Below, in pieces: positions 27,244-35,782 of a stretch of DNA of 64,000 bases (position 1 is its first letter; each line of letters begins with the position of its first letter). The translations under genes and the position numbers were made by a program. The stretch comes from Marivivens geojensis (lineage in GTDB: Bacteria; Pseudomonadota; Alphaproteobacteria; Rhodobacterales; Rhodobacteraceae): contig NZ_JALKCU010000001.1 of NCBI RefSeq assembly GCF_023540835.1, positions 558,001 to 622,000 on the forward strand, read 5' to 3'. The notes under the pieces are model-generated. The model was not told the origin of the DNA and made no database searches. It saw only the letters and a program-made list of their open reading frames with translations.

Positions 27244-27378
27244 TTAGCCGTTAATCAGAGCAAGCAACACCAGTGCGACAATACAGATTGTCGCGACACG
27301 GGATGAGAATTTTACGAAGCCTTCAAAGGTTGCTTCGTGTGTGCTGGCGTCCATGGTGCCGTGCTTGTGTTCAGCCAT
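27244..27378 (-). CDS. aa3-type cytochrome c oxidase subunit IV (bacterial COX4_pro_2 type)
   Basis: A 44-residue reading frame on the minus strand: MAEHKHGTMDASTHEATFEGF, then a single hydrophobic helix (VATICIVALVLLALI) ending in NG. The HKHGTMD start, the TFEGF turn and the single C-terminal helix match subunit IV of Rhodobacter and Paracoccus aa3 oxidases. That small subunit sits beside subunits I-III in the inner membrane. AAGGAGCC precedes the ATG. The genes for the large subunits are not in the window. Similarity is clear despite the short length. Confidence 0.85.
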   Translation of the reverse strand: MAEHKHGTMDASTHEATFEGFVKFSSRVATICIVALVLLALING

Positions 27379-27459
27379 GTGAGGCTCCTTCTCGAATTCT
27401 GTTCGCTTTGCGCGTGGATAGACGATTCAATTCTGTCTGTCACGATGTCAAAATGTCCA

Positions 27460-27927
27460 TCATGCTATCGTTTCGAGGTCTTTCGCCAATTCAAACCCGA
27501 TCCGCGTGGGCTCTGCTTGCTCTGTTGGTTTTGGAAGGGCCATCAACATCACGTTTAGCTGCGCCACGTGCTGAATCAATTGGGTGCGCGTGCCCGTGTC
27601 GGTGCTCCCGTAGAACGTCACGATATCGGGGTCGAAATAACCCAAACCTTCTATCCGCATTACGCCCGCGTCCGAGCCAGTAAAGCCCATGGCGACCTCT
27701 TGGTCTGCGTTCAGCTGCTTTTCAAAATTTTGAATATACAGGATCAGGCGTTCATAGGCCCACCGCGCAGCGCTTTTCTCTTCACCGTTATCTTGAAGGT
27801 TTGACGGAATATGTGTCGGTGCTGCGGACTGTGCATGAGGACTCAGGTGAACCTCATGAAGTGCGGGTAGGACTGCGTTCTCGGCGTATTCCGCCGAGGT
27901 TTCGATAGTGTCGGAAAGTTCGCTCAT
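27460..27927 (-). CDS. DUF6173 family protein
   Basis: A 155-residue soluble protein. The conserved core is WAYERLILYIQNFEKQLNADQEVAMGF followed by SDAGVMRIEGLGYFDPDIVTFYG and TQLIQHVAQLNVMLMALPK, which matches a widespread Rhodobacteraceae family I know as DUF6173. The first 50 residues are variable and Ser/Ala/His rich. No catalytic motif is visible. The start MSELSDT has GGGGGC upstream; ATG 27939 is an alternative. Function is unknown. Confidence 0.8.
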   Translation of the reverse strand: MSELSDTIETSAEYAENAVLPALHEVHLSPHAQSAAPTHIPSNLQDNGEEKSAARWAYERLILYIQNFEKQLNADQEVAMGFTGSDAGVMRIEGLGYFDPDIVTFYGSTDTGTRTQLIQHVAQLNVMLMALPKPTEQAEPTRIGFELAKDLETIA

Positions 27928-27975
27928 TGGTGCCCCCATGGTCTGGGATAACACTAGCCTTCTCTGCCCAGAGGT

Positions 27976-29013
27976 CTAGACCCGTTGCCAGAGCCACGCG
28001 CCATCTGGTCCCATTACACGGGTCACGCGACCCTGTTTTAAAAGGTGATTGAGATGGGCAACCGTTTCGACAAAGGCCAACCCGTATTGATCACCAGTAA
28101 TCTCGCGTTTGAACAGCGGGATAAAGCAGTCACCGCCAACACGGGGTGTCGATAGGTGCTCTTCGATGCGGTTAAGCGCACCTTCATGGTTTTCGATTAA
28201 TTGCTGAAGTCGAGTTGGTAGCCCGTAGTAGGGCAGTTTGTGTCCGCCCAGAACGAAATGCTCATGGCTGGCGATCTGGGCGAACTGACGGCAGGACCAC
28301 AGCCATTCGCCCAATGGATCGCCTTCTGGTTCTGTCGGGTAGACGCCGATATTCGGGCTGATGGACGGCAGCAGCTGATCGCCGCCCAAAACAAGGGCGT
28401 CATCGCGGCTCCAGAATGTTGCGTGTTCTGGCGCATGGCCGTCGCCCATCCGTATGTCCCACGTGCGCCCACCCATGGTGATCGTCTCACCGTCGCAAAT
28501 GCGCGTGTAGCCCGCAGGGAGCGGCAAAACGCAGTCGGCAAAATTAAACGGACGTTCCGTTTCGCGCTGCTTAAGAACCTCGGCCGCCATGCCATTGCGC
28601 CGGTAGAAGGCAAGGTTATGGGCCGAGTAATTGGGTTGCTCATCCATGGTGAGCATGCGCGTCAAAAGGTAAGCCGTACGGGGCATCACCAGTTCCGCCC
28701 CGAGGTCTGTCAACCACCCAGCCAAACCCACATGGTCGGGGTGGTGGTGGGTCAAAACAACCCGCGTGATCGGCTTGCCAGCCAGAGGCCCCGCCATCGC
28801 GGTTTCCATCGCGGCACGGCATTTCCGCGTGTTAATGCCAGCGTCAATCAGGGTCCAGCCATCGCCGTCGTCCAGCGCGTAGACATTCACATGGTCAAGC
28901 GCCATCGGCAGCGGAAGGCGGATCCATAGGACGCCTTCCGCTATCTCGATGGCCGCACCATTTTCGGGCGGTGTTTCATGCGGGTAGCGGATCAGGCTTT
29001 TGCTGCCGTCCAT
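27976..29013 (-). CDS. Metallo-beta-lactamase-fold hydrolase
   Basis: A 345-residue MBL hydrolase of the glyoxalase II type. The metal motif HHHPDHVGLAGW is present, with a later histidine in GDGHAPEHATFW, the aspartate in VLGGDQLL and a histidine in HFVLGGHKLPYYG. A C-terminal helical part follows. It starts within the stop of the acyl-CoA dehydrogenase gene (GTGATGG), so it is cotranslated. A thioesterase role on an acyl-CoA would fit the neighbour, but the sequence does not prove it. Confidence 0.88.
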   Translation of the reverse strand: MDGSKSLIRYPHETPPENGAAIEIAEGVLWIRLPLPMALDHVNVYALDDGDGWTLIDAGINTRKCRAAMETAMAGPLAGKPITRVVLTHHHPDHVGLAGWLTDLGAELVMPRTAYLLTRMLTMDEQPNYSAHNLAFYRRNGMAAEVLKQRETERPFNFADCVLPLPAGYTRICDGETITMGGRTWDIRMGDGHAPEHATFWSRDDALVLGGDQLLPSISPNIGVYPTEPEGDPLGEWLWSCRQFAQIASHEHFVLGGHKLPYYGLPTRLQQLIENHEGALNRIEEHLSTPRVGGDCFIPLFKREITGDQYGLAFVETVAHLNHLLKQGRVTRVMGPDGAWLWQRV

Positions 29014-30713
29014 CACGCTGCCAGATCGTCAGGCGAGATTGCCATAAGATCTTCGCTACCTTCGCGCACGTGAGCGCAGAGGCTGACATGTTCGGGCAGC
29101 AGGCGTTTGATGTAGAATGCAGCCAGTTTCTCGCGAGTTTCGTCGCCTTTGAGTGCCGCGGTCAGGTGGTAGTGGCCACCCAGAACACGTGCGAACGCAC
29201 GCAAATATGGAACGGACACAGCAAAGCGATCGGTCATGTCTTGGCCGACCAGCCATTCCGTCGTCTCACGCAGGGTTTCTGCGGATTGCCAGACGGCTTC
29301 GGCAAGCTCGGGCAGGCTCGCTTTTGCGGCGTCTGCACCTGCTTCAACTTCGTCGAGCAGGCGATAGGCTGCGTCGCCGCCGTCCATCATTTTACGCCCA
29401 ACAAGGTCCATCGCTTGAATGCCGTTTGTGCCTTCGTAAATCGCGGTCACACGAACATCGCGCAAATACTGGGCTGCGCCTGTTTCTTCGACAAAACCCA
29501 TGCCGCCGTGAACTTGGATGCCCGTATTGGCCACATCAATGCCAACATCTGTGCCGAACGCTTTTGCTATCGGGGTGAGTAGTGCCGCGCGGGCTTTCCA
29601 TTTCTCGTCATTCGTCGCGATGCCCATGTCAATCGCGGTGCCACACGCCAGCGCAATAGTGCGTGCGGTAAAGATTTCGGCCTTCATCGTTGCCAGCATC
29701 CGGCGCACATCGGGGTGTTCAACGATGGTGCCAGTGCCGCCAACTTTACCCTGTTTGCGGTCCATCGCGTAGGCCAAAGCGGCTTGATACGCGGCCTCGG
29801 CGATCCCGATCCCTTGGGTGCCGACACCCAAACGAGCATTATTCATCATGGTGAACATCGCGGCCATGCCACCGTTTTCGGGGCCGACCAACCAGCCACG
29901 CGCACCTTCATAGCTCATTACAGCAGTTGGCGAACCGTGAAGGCCGAGTTTATGTTCGAGGCTCACAACACGCAGGTTATTTCGTTCGCCTAAAGTGCCG
30001 TCCGCGTTCGGTATAAATTTGGGAACGATAAAGAGACTGATGCCTTTTGTGCCAGGAACGCCATCGGGCAAGCGGGCCAACACAAGGTGACAGATGTTTT
30101 CGCTAAAATCGCTATCACCCCAAGTGATGTAGATTTTCTGCCCCGTGATCGCAAAACTGCCGTCGCCCAGAGGTTCCGCTTTGGATGACAGCGCGCCAAC
30201 GTCCGAACCAGCTTGCGGTTCGGTCAGGTTCATCGTCCCTGTCCATTCGCCCGAAATCAGTTTGGGCAAGTACAGTTCTTTGATCTCATCGCTTGCGTGA
30301 TGTTCCAGCGCTTCAATCTGGCCTTGAGTCAGCAGCGGATTGAGGTGGAGAGACAGGCATGCACCCGACAGCATGTCATTGATTGCTGTGCCGATCGCAA
30401 CAGGAAGCCCCATGCCGCCGTGTTCAGGGTTCGCGCAAACGCCAATCCAGCCCCCTTCGGCGATGGCAGAAAAGGCCTCAGCGAAACCAGGGGACGTGCG
30501 AACGATGCCGTTCTCCAGCTTTGCAGGGTGCAGATCACCATTGCGCTGGACGGGATAAATGACCTCATCGCAGAGCTTGCCCGCTTCGCCTAGGATAGCG
30601 TCGACCAGATCAGGTGTGGCCTCTTCGTATTTGTCTGTTTGCGCGACGGCGTCAAAATCGACAATATGATCCATGATGAACCGAAAATCGGAAACGGGGC
30701 TACGATACGGCAT
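29013..30713 (-). CDS. Acyl-CoA dehydrogenase, DmdC-like (3-methylmercaptopropionyl-CoA dehydrogenase family)
   Basis: A 566-residue flavoenzyme, longer than ordinary acyl-CoA dehydrogenases because of the C-terminal extension of the DmdC branch. Seen: N-terminal MPYRSPVSDFRFIM, FAD-binding MNLTEPQAGSDVGALSSKA and YITWGDSD, the catalytic glutamate in AIYEGTNGIQAMDLVGRK, and an about 120-residue C-terminal helical domain. Relatives oxidise methylmercaptopropionyl-CoA in DMSP demethylation or other acyl-CoAs; roseobacters often hold several paralogues, so the true substrate is uncertain. Electrons would pass via ETF to ETF-QO, encoded at 22034-23680. AAGGAC precedes the start. Confidence 0.9.
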   Translation of the reverse strand: MPYRSPVSDFRFIMDHIVDFDAVAQTDKYEEATPDLVDAILGEAGKLCDEVIYPVQRNGDLHPAKLENGIVRTSPGFAEAFSAIAEGGWIGVCANPEHGGMGLPVAIGTAINDMLSGACLSLHLNPLLTQGQIEALEHHASDEIKELYLPKLISGEWTGTMNLTEPQAGSDVGALSSKAEPLGDGSFAITGQKIYITWGDSDFSENICHLVLARLPDGVPGTKGISLFIVPKFIPNADGTLGERNNLRVVSLEHKLGLHGSPTAVMSYEGARGWLVGPENGGMAAMFTMMNNARLGVGTQGIGIAEAAYQAALAYAMDRKQGKVGGTGTIVEHPDVRRMLATMKAEIFTARTIALACGTAIDMGIATNDEKWKARAALLTPIAKAFGTDVGIDVANTGIQVHGGMGFVEETGAAQYLRDVRVTAIYEGTNGIQAMDLVGRKMMDGGDAAYRLLDEVEAGADAAKASLPELAEAVWQSAETLRETTEWLVGQDMTDRFAVSVPYLRAFARVLGGHYHLTAALKGDETREKLAAFYIKRLLPEHVSLCAHVREGSEDLMAISPDDLAA

Positions 30714-30821
30714 CTTATGTCCTTCACTTCACGGGATTGGCCAAAGAATGGTCAGTCTATTCCACTTTATCAAAGAGTAGGGTAGCCATGCCCTCCGACC
30801 CCGCAACTGAAACGCAGCGTC

Positions 30822-31769
30822 ATGACCACCGTGAAGACCATACTACTTTCGTCCAAAAGTGATGATTTGATCCGTGCCGCCCAGATTTGGCGTGACGGAG
30901 GGCTGGTCGCGTTCCCAACGGAAACGGTATACGGGCTGGGCGCAGATGCGCGAAACGATCACGCTGTTGCGCAGATCTACGCGGCCAAAGGGCGCCCATC
31001 GTTTAATCCATTGATTGTGCATGTTCCTGATGTGAAGACGGCCCGCCGCTATGTGGTATTCTCGGCCGAAGCCGAAGTTCTGGCAGCGCAATTTTGGCCT
31101 GGTGCGTTGACCTTGGTCCTACCGTTGCGGGCGGATGCAGGCATTTCTCCGCTCGTGACCGCGGGCCTTGAAACGTTAGCGATCCGCGTGCCTCAAGGTC
31201 ATATTGCACAGGATGTTTTGCGTAGCTTTGATGGACCCGTCGCAGCACCGTCAGCGAACCCATCGGGCCGTGTGAGTCCCACATCGGCGTCCCACGTCAT
31301 CGCTGGATTGTCGGGCCGCATTGATGCTGTCATCGACGGTGGTCAGTGCGGCGTTGGCGTCGAGTCTACAATTGTCGGCTGTGTGGGTGAACCCGCGCTG
31401 TTGCGATTGGGCGGTGTCCCTGCTGAGGCTATCGAGACCGCTCTGGGCGGTCCGTTGGTCTCCGCTGGAGAAGGAATTGTCGCTCCAGGGCAACTCGCGT
31501 CACATTATGCGCCAGAAGGCACCATGCGTTTGAACGTAACTGACCCACAATCGGATGAAACCCTTCTGGGATTCGGCCCAGTTGACGGCGCGGCACTGTC
31601 GTTGTCCGATACAGGTGATTTGGTCGAAGCCGCGGCCAACCTCTTTGAGTGCCTTCATCAACTGAACGCACTAGGGGCCGCAAAAATCGCGGTGTCACCT
31701 GTACCTGACGTTGGGCTGGGTCGCGCGATCAATGATCGCCTCGCCCGTGCTGCTGCCCCACGGGACTAA
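30822..31769 (+). CDS. tsaC: L-threonylcarbamoyladenylate synthase (Sua5/YrdC type)
   Basis: A 315-residue two-domain protein. The YrdC domain (AFPTETVYGLGADA, AAKGRPSFNPLIVHV, PSANPSGRVSPTSA) makes threonylcarbamoyl-AMP for the t6A37 modification of ANN-decoding tRNAs. The C-terminal Sua5 domain, which begins after APGQLASHYAPEG, marks the long Sua5 form. The ribosome site is weak. Its 3' end is seven bases from a convergent small gene. Confidence 0.93.
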   Translation: MTTVKTILLSSKSDDLIRAAQIWRDGGLVAFPTETVYGLGADARNDHAVAQIYAAKGRPSFNPLIVHVPDVKTARRYVVFSAEAEVLAAQFWPGALTLVLPLRADAGISPLVTAGLETLAIRVPQGHIAQDVLRSFDGPVAAPSANPSGRVSPTSASHVIAGLSGRIDAVIDGGQCGVGVESTIVGCVGEPALLRLGGVPAEAIETALGGPLVSAGEGIVAPGQLASHYAPEGTMRLNVTDPQSDETLLGFGPVDGAALSLSDTGDLVEAAANLFECLHQLNALGAAKIAVSPVPDVGLGRAINDRLARAAAPRD

Positions 31770-31776
31770 CGCAATC

Positions 31777-32103
31777 TCAGCCGAGGTTATTCTTTTCGAT
31801 ATACATCCGAAGCTCTTCGGCTTCGTGACGGGCGTCGCGTAGGCCGTCCATGGCTGCACGCAACTCTGCCTCTGTCTGCGCCAATTGGTTGGTGATCTCT
31901 GCCTCACGTTGTTGCAGATATGTGATCGCTTGATCGCGCGTCTCTTCGGCTTCGTGCAGGGCTTGCGCCATGCGGTCCAATTCACCGATTTCGGCTTTGG
32001 TCACACGGGTAAAGCGGTTGATCAGCCAGCTTGCGAACCATCCCAAAGAGAAGGCCACAAACAGGATGACTGCCGTTGCAAAGATAAGCTCGGTTCTGTT
32101 CAT
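31777..32103 (-). CDS. Small membrane protein with coiled coil, unknown function
   Basis: A 108-residue protein with one N-terminal membrane segment (FATAVILFVAFSLGWFASWLI) and then a charged helix of about 70 residues (EIGELDRMAQALHEAEETRDQ onward) that looks like a coiled coil facing one side of the membrane. AAGGGAC precedes its ATG. It lies 10 bases downstream of the OmpA-family gene and is likely cotranscribed with it and ubiA, which suggests an envelope role. I recall such proteins in Rhodobacteraceae without known function. Confidence 0.8.
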   Translation of the reverse strand: MNRTELIFATAVILFVAFSLGWFASWLINRFTRVTKAEIGELDRMAQALHEAEETRDQAITYLQQREAEITNQLAQTEAELRAAMDGLRDARHEAEELRMYIEKNNLG

Positions 32104-32113
32104 GACGTGTCCC

Positions 32114-34027
32114 TTATTCGGAGGCTGGTTCGGCGGGCGCGTCCTCGGTCACGGGCGCGGTTTCGTCGGTTGGAGTTTCGGTCGCATCAGGTTCTGGTGC
32201 CGCGTCCTCGGTCGGTTCGGGTTGAACCAAGTGGAATTCGATACGGCGGTTTGCTTCGCGACCTTCTTCTGTGTCGTTATCGGCGATCGGATCGGCCTCA
32301 CCATATCCCTTGGCGGTGAAGCTAGAGGTGATGATGCGGCGCATACGAAGCGCTGAAACCACAGATTCGGCGCGATTCTGGCTGAGTCGAGCGTTCATCT
32401 CTTCGCTGCCTTGGCTATCGGTATAGCCCGCGATTTCGAGCTCTATATCGACGCATTGGCTGAGGATTTCTGCAATGTCGTCCATCACAGGAAGCGTGTC
32501 AGTGGTGAGCGTCGCTGACCCGGGATCAAAGGTGATTTTGCGGTCTTCGGTGACGACATTGATTTGGGCAACGCAATCTTCGGACGACGGGGTTTCCACG
32601 ACGAGGTCGAGCTGCGGAACATATTCGACATCGACGCTAAAAGTCGCATCCGATCCAAACTTCTCGACAAGTAGGCCTGAAATATTGGCTGAGGCTTCTT
32701 CGTCACCAGTTTGGCCAGTGATCAATATTGTATCGGATTGGATCGTCACGGTGCCGTTCGACAGGTTCGACAATGCATCGAGGCCAGCCAGAACGCGGAC
32801 TTGCCATCCAGCAGGTAGACCTTCGCTGTCGACCAATGTGCCCATGACGACCTCGTCACCAGCGAATTTCGCCCGCGCATAGTTTTCGATAACCATGTTT
32901 GTAAGATCATCTGGCACGCGGCCGCTGAGGTCCAGTTTGGAGTCTTCGCTCAGCGTCGCAATGAACTGCTCGGGACCATCTGCGCCATTCTCGGTCGTTG
33001 TTGGCAGATGCGCAGTGAGCGCGAAAAGTTCGGGCAGAGCATTGTCCAAACGACCGATGACGTCGTCAAACGTTGCTTGATCCGTATTCACTGGCGCGGT
33101 CACTGTGACGTCGGCGTCCGAAACGGTCAGTGTCCCGCCACCCAGTTCGCCCAACGCATTGATCGACTGCGATACCGCATCGCCCCACGTGCGCGATGGA
33201 ACTCCCAAAGCCAAGGTGCACGAATCGCGTCCCTCGTAGCCGTTCGCATGGGCTGCGGTCAGGATTTTGTCGCGCGAGGCTGCCGTATCTGCGGTGCAGG
33301 CCTCAAACCGTGCGCCGTTTTCGTCGATGATGAAACGCGCAATGTAGGGCGACACAACTGGACGCGGCGCGGTGATTGTCAGAGCAAGCGCGACATTGTC
33401 CGGCTTTAACGACCTAATCCGTTGTTCTAGATCACGGCGTTGGTCGCCACTGTCAGCACTTGCGTTGATCGTCACCGACCCAGCACTGACCGAGATTTTA
33501 GAGCGAGGAAGAACCTCAAGGGCCCGCAGAGCAAAGTTTACAGCGCTCCGCCAGCCCTCTGGCACAGGATAATCAGCCCCCTCAAGGAGATCGGTCACCG
33601 TGCTGCCCTTTGCGGCGGTTGCAATTCGACCATTAAGGTTTTGCCGATCAGTGGACGCGGGGATAAGCCCAATCAGCGATACGCCGCTGTCATTGCGGAG
33701 AATTTCGATGGCAAAGTCAGGGGCTTCGATGCCGGTCTGATTGGCAACGCCCATGTTACTAATAACGCGACTTGCATCGACCACACCGCCTGCCGCGTTC
33801 ACAGCCCGCAGGCGGAACACTTCGTCAGGGGCCTCGCCTTCGAGCACGACCTGAAGGCCGTCTCCGATCACTCGAACCCAACCCAGATCAGCGTCGAGCA
33901 GGGCTTCTTGAACAGCGAGCTTGGATTTGTCTTCGAGAAGGTGCACGGCACTCTGCGCGCCCAAGGTTGCAATCAGTGCAGCCACTCCAAAGGTGCCGAC
34001 GCGAATGAAAACCGAGGATAGACGCAT
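32114..34027 (-). CDS. OmpA-family protein with BON-like repeats
   Basis: A 637-residue envelope protein. An N-terminal hydrophobic segment (FIRVGTFGVAALIATLGAQSAV) anchors or exports it. The middle holds several BON-like or repeated alpha/beta units (for example LGWVRVIGDGLQVVLEGEAPDE and VLPRSKISVSAGSVTINASADS). The C-terminus is an OmpA peptidoglycan-binding domain: ITFDPGSATLTTDTLPVMDDIAEIL, IEIAGYTDSQGSEEMNARLSQNRAESV. A Pro/Glu/Thr-rich tail follows. The start MRLSSVFIRVG is preferred over the reading to 34087. It probably links the envelope to peptidoglycan. Confidence 0.88.
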   Translation of the reverse strand: MRLSSVFIRVGTFGVAALIATLGAQSAVHLLEDKSKLAVQEALLDADLGWVRVIGDGLQVVLEGEAPDEVFRLRAVNAAGGVVDASRVISNMGVANQTGIEAPDFAIEILRNDSGVSLIGLIPASTDRQNLNGRIATAAKGSTVTDLLEGADYPVPEGWRSAVNFALRALEVLPRSKISVSAGSVTINASADSGDQRRDLEQRIRSLKPDNVALALTITAPRPVVSPYIARFIIDENGARFEACTADTAASRDKILTAAHANGYEGRDSCTLALGVPSRTWGDAVSQSINALGELGGGTLTVSDADVTVTAPVNTDQATFDDVIGRLDNALPELFALTAHLPTTTENGADGPEQFIATLSEDSKLDLSGRVPDDLTNMVIENYARAKFAGDEVVMGTLVDSEGLPAGWQVRVLAGLDALSNLSNGTVTIQSDTILITGQTGDEEASANISGLLVEKFGSDATFSVDVEYVPQLDLVVETPSSEDCVAQINVVTEDRKITFDPGSATLTTDTLPVMDDIAEILSQCVDIELEIAGYTDSQGSEEMNARLSQNRAESVVSALRMRRIITSSFTAKGYGEADPIADNDTEEGREANRRIEFHLVQPEPTEDAAPEPDATETPTDETAPVTEDAPAEPASE

Positions 34028-34087
34028 ATGTAGGGCGGCTCTTTTTTGAATTTCGTATTGTCTAGGCCCTACAGCCCAAAGGTGCAA

Positions 34088-35047
34088 TCAAAGTAAAACC
34101 GCACAGGCGAAAAACAGCACAGGAATGAACCCAGTATCGCGGTTAGATCTGAAAAGTTTCAACAAAATGGCGTTGTCGTCGGAATTGAACCGCGTGAGTT
34201 GCCACATCAAATGCCATCCCATCGCCCACACGCCACAAACGGCTACCACCAGAGATAGCATTGAGCGGTCGATCGTGGCCAGAACGGCAGCAGAGCCCAA
34301 CAGAGCAACAGTGGCGATCAGGAACCACCTTAGCCACATCGCAGAGCGATCTCCAAAAAGACGAGCGGTCGATTTCACGCCGATCAGAGCATCGTCTTCG
34401 GTGTCTTGATGGGCGTAGATCGTGTCATAGAAAAGTGTCCATGCTATGCCGCCTAAGTAGAGTAGGACAGGCGGCCAACCCAGTGATCCCGTGTGCGCGG
34501 CCCAGCCCATGAGTGCGCCCCAGTTGAATGCGATGCCAAGGAACACCTGCGGCCACCACGTGAACCGTTTTGCGAATGGATAGATCAGCACGGGAATGAT
34601 CGACACCGCGCCGAGGACAATCGTGAAGGCGTTAAAGGTTACGAGGATGCCGAGGGAAATGAGTGCCTGAAGCCCCATCCATAGGGCTGCCTTCTTCGGG
34701 GTGACTTGGCCTGACGGGATCGGACGGGAGCGTGTTCGTGCAACTGCCGCGTCAAAGTCCTGATCCGTGATGTCATTCCACGTGCAGCCCGCACCGCGCA
34801 TTAAGAACGCACCGACCGCACAACTGACGGCGATCCAGAGATCGAATAAGCCGATGCTGTTTGTGTGCAGAATGGCGAGTGCAAGGCTCCACCAACACGG
34901 CAAGAGCAAGAGCCATGTTCCGATGGGCCGATCCGCGCGGGATAGCCTGAGGTAGGGGCGGGTCCATGCAGGTGCCAGATTGTCGACCCAATTGCCTTTC
35001 ACCGCATCGGCTACTGTGCCCTCTGGCATTTGGTCGGTGTCGCTCAT
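34088..35047 (-). CDS. ubiA: 4-hydroxybenzoate polyprenyltransferase
   Basis: A 319-residue membrane enzyme with about eight or nine segments that attaches the polyprenyl chain from IspB to 4-hydroxybenzoate in ubiquinone synthesis. Both aspartate-rich motifs are present: the NDITDQDFD loop (GAGCTWNDITDQDFD) and YDTIYAHQDTEDD. The N-terminal GNWVDNLAPAWTRPYLRLSRADRPIGTWLLLLPCWWSLALA is typical; I quote only its start, at residues 19-30. AGGGCGG lies seven bases upstream of the ATG. It diverges from rsmE with only 12 bases between the start codons. Confidence 0.95.
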   Translation of the reverse strand: MSDTDQMPEGTVADAVKGNWVDNLAPAWTRPYLRLSRADRPIGTWLLLLPCWWSLALAILHTNSIGLFDLWIAVSCAVGAFLMRGAGCTWNDITDQDFDAAVARTRSRPIPSGQVTPKKAALWMGLQALISLGILVTFNAFTIVLGAVSIIPVLIYPFAKRFTWWPQVFLGIAFNWGALMGWAAHTGSLGWPPVLLYLGGIAWTLFYDTIYAHQDTEDDALIGVKSTARLFGDRSAMWLRWFLIATVALLGSAAVLATIDRSMLSLVVAVCGVWAMGWHLMWQLTRFNSDDNAILLKLFRSNRDTGFIPVLFFACAVLL

Positions 35048-35059
35048 ATTGTCCGCCCT

Positions 35060-35779
35060 ATGGCATCTAAAGTTAGGCTCTATGTAGAACAGGCCCTTGG
35101 TAAAGGGCAAACCGTCTCTCTTGAAAAAGAGCAGGCTCATTACCTTTTTGGCGTGATGCGTTTGACCGAAGGCACGGTCGTATCGCTGTTCAATGGTCGT
35201 GACGGCGAATGGGACGCAGAGGTTGCACAGGCCGGCAAAAAGGCGGGAACGCTTGTGTGCGTCGCGCAGACAAAGCCACTGCAAATGCCGCCTGACCTCT
35301 GGTTCTATTTTGCGCCGATCAAAAAAGACCGCACAGATTTCATAGTTGAAAAAGCGGCAGAAATGGGCGCGGCGCGGATTATCCCTGTGCAAACCGATTT
35401 CACCAACTCTGGGCGTGTGAATGTAGAACGCCTTCAAGCCCACGCGCTTGAGGCGGCCGAGCAGTGCGGCGGCACATATGTCCCCGAAGTAGGGGAGATG
35501 GAGAAGCTATCCAAGGTGCTCGACCATTGGGACGAAAGCCGACAGTTGATGTTCTGTGACGAGGCGTTGGTTGGTGCCCAAGAGGTTTTGACGGGTGCTG
35601 GCAAAGGACCGTGGGCGATCTTGATCGGACCAGAGGGCGGTTTTTCCGAGGCAGAGCGCGTACGTCTGAAATCTAAACCCTATGCCCATTCCGTCAGCCT
35701 TGGTCCGCGCATCCTTCGCGCCGATACAGCTGCCGTTGCCGCACTTACGGTATGGCAGCAGCTTTTGGGCGATTGGTAA
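35060..35779 (+). CDS. rsmE: 16S rRNA m3U1498 methyltransferase
   Basis: A 239-residue SPOUT methyltransferase. The N-terminal PUA-like part (VRLYVEQAL ... QAHYLFGVMRL) and the C-terminal knot with ILIGPEGGFSEAE and SLGPRILRADTAAVAAL are diagnostic. It methylates U1498 of 16S rRNA. ATG 35060 starts the family sequence MASKVRLYV, yet no Shine-Dalgarno is visible in the 12 bases separating it from the divergent ubiA start; a TTG at 35030 inside ubiA is the only longer option. A membrane protein of unknown function follows after three bases. Confidence 0.94.
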   Translation: MASKVRLYVEQALGKGQTVSLEKEQAHYLFGVMRLTEGTVVSLFNGRDGEWDAEVAQAGKKAGTLVCVAQTKPLQMPPDLWFYFAPIKKDRTDFIVEKAAEMGAARIIPVQTDFTNSGRVNVERLQAHALEAAEQCGGTYVPEVGEMEKLSKVLDHWDESRQLMFCDEALVGAQEVLTGAGKGPWAILIGPEGGFSEAERVRLKSKPYAHSVSLGPRILRADTAAVAALTVWQQLLGDW

Positions 35780-35782
35780 GAA

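Noticed and set aside
30788-30862. Short open frame before tsaC
   Set aside because: Only about 24 codons, no ribosome site, and it overlaps the tsaC start in another frame.
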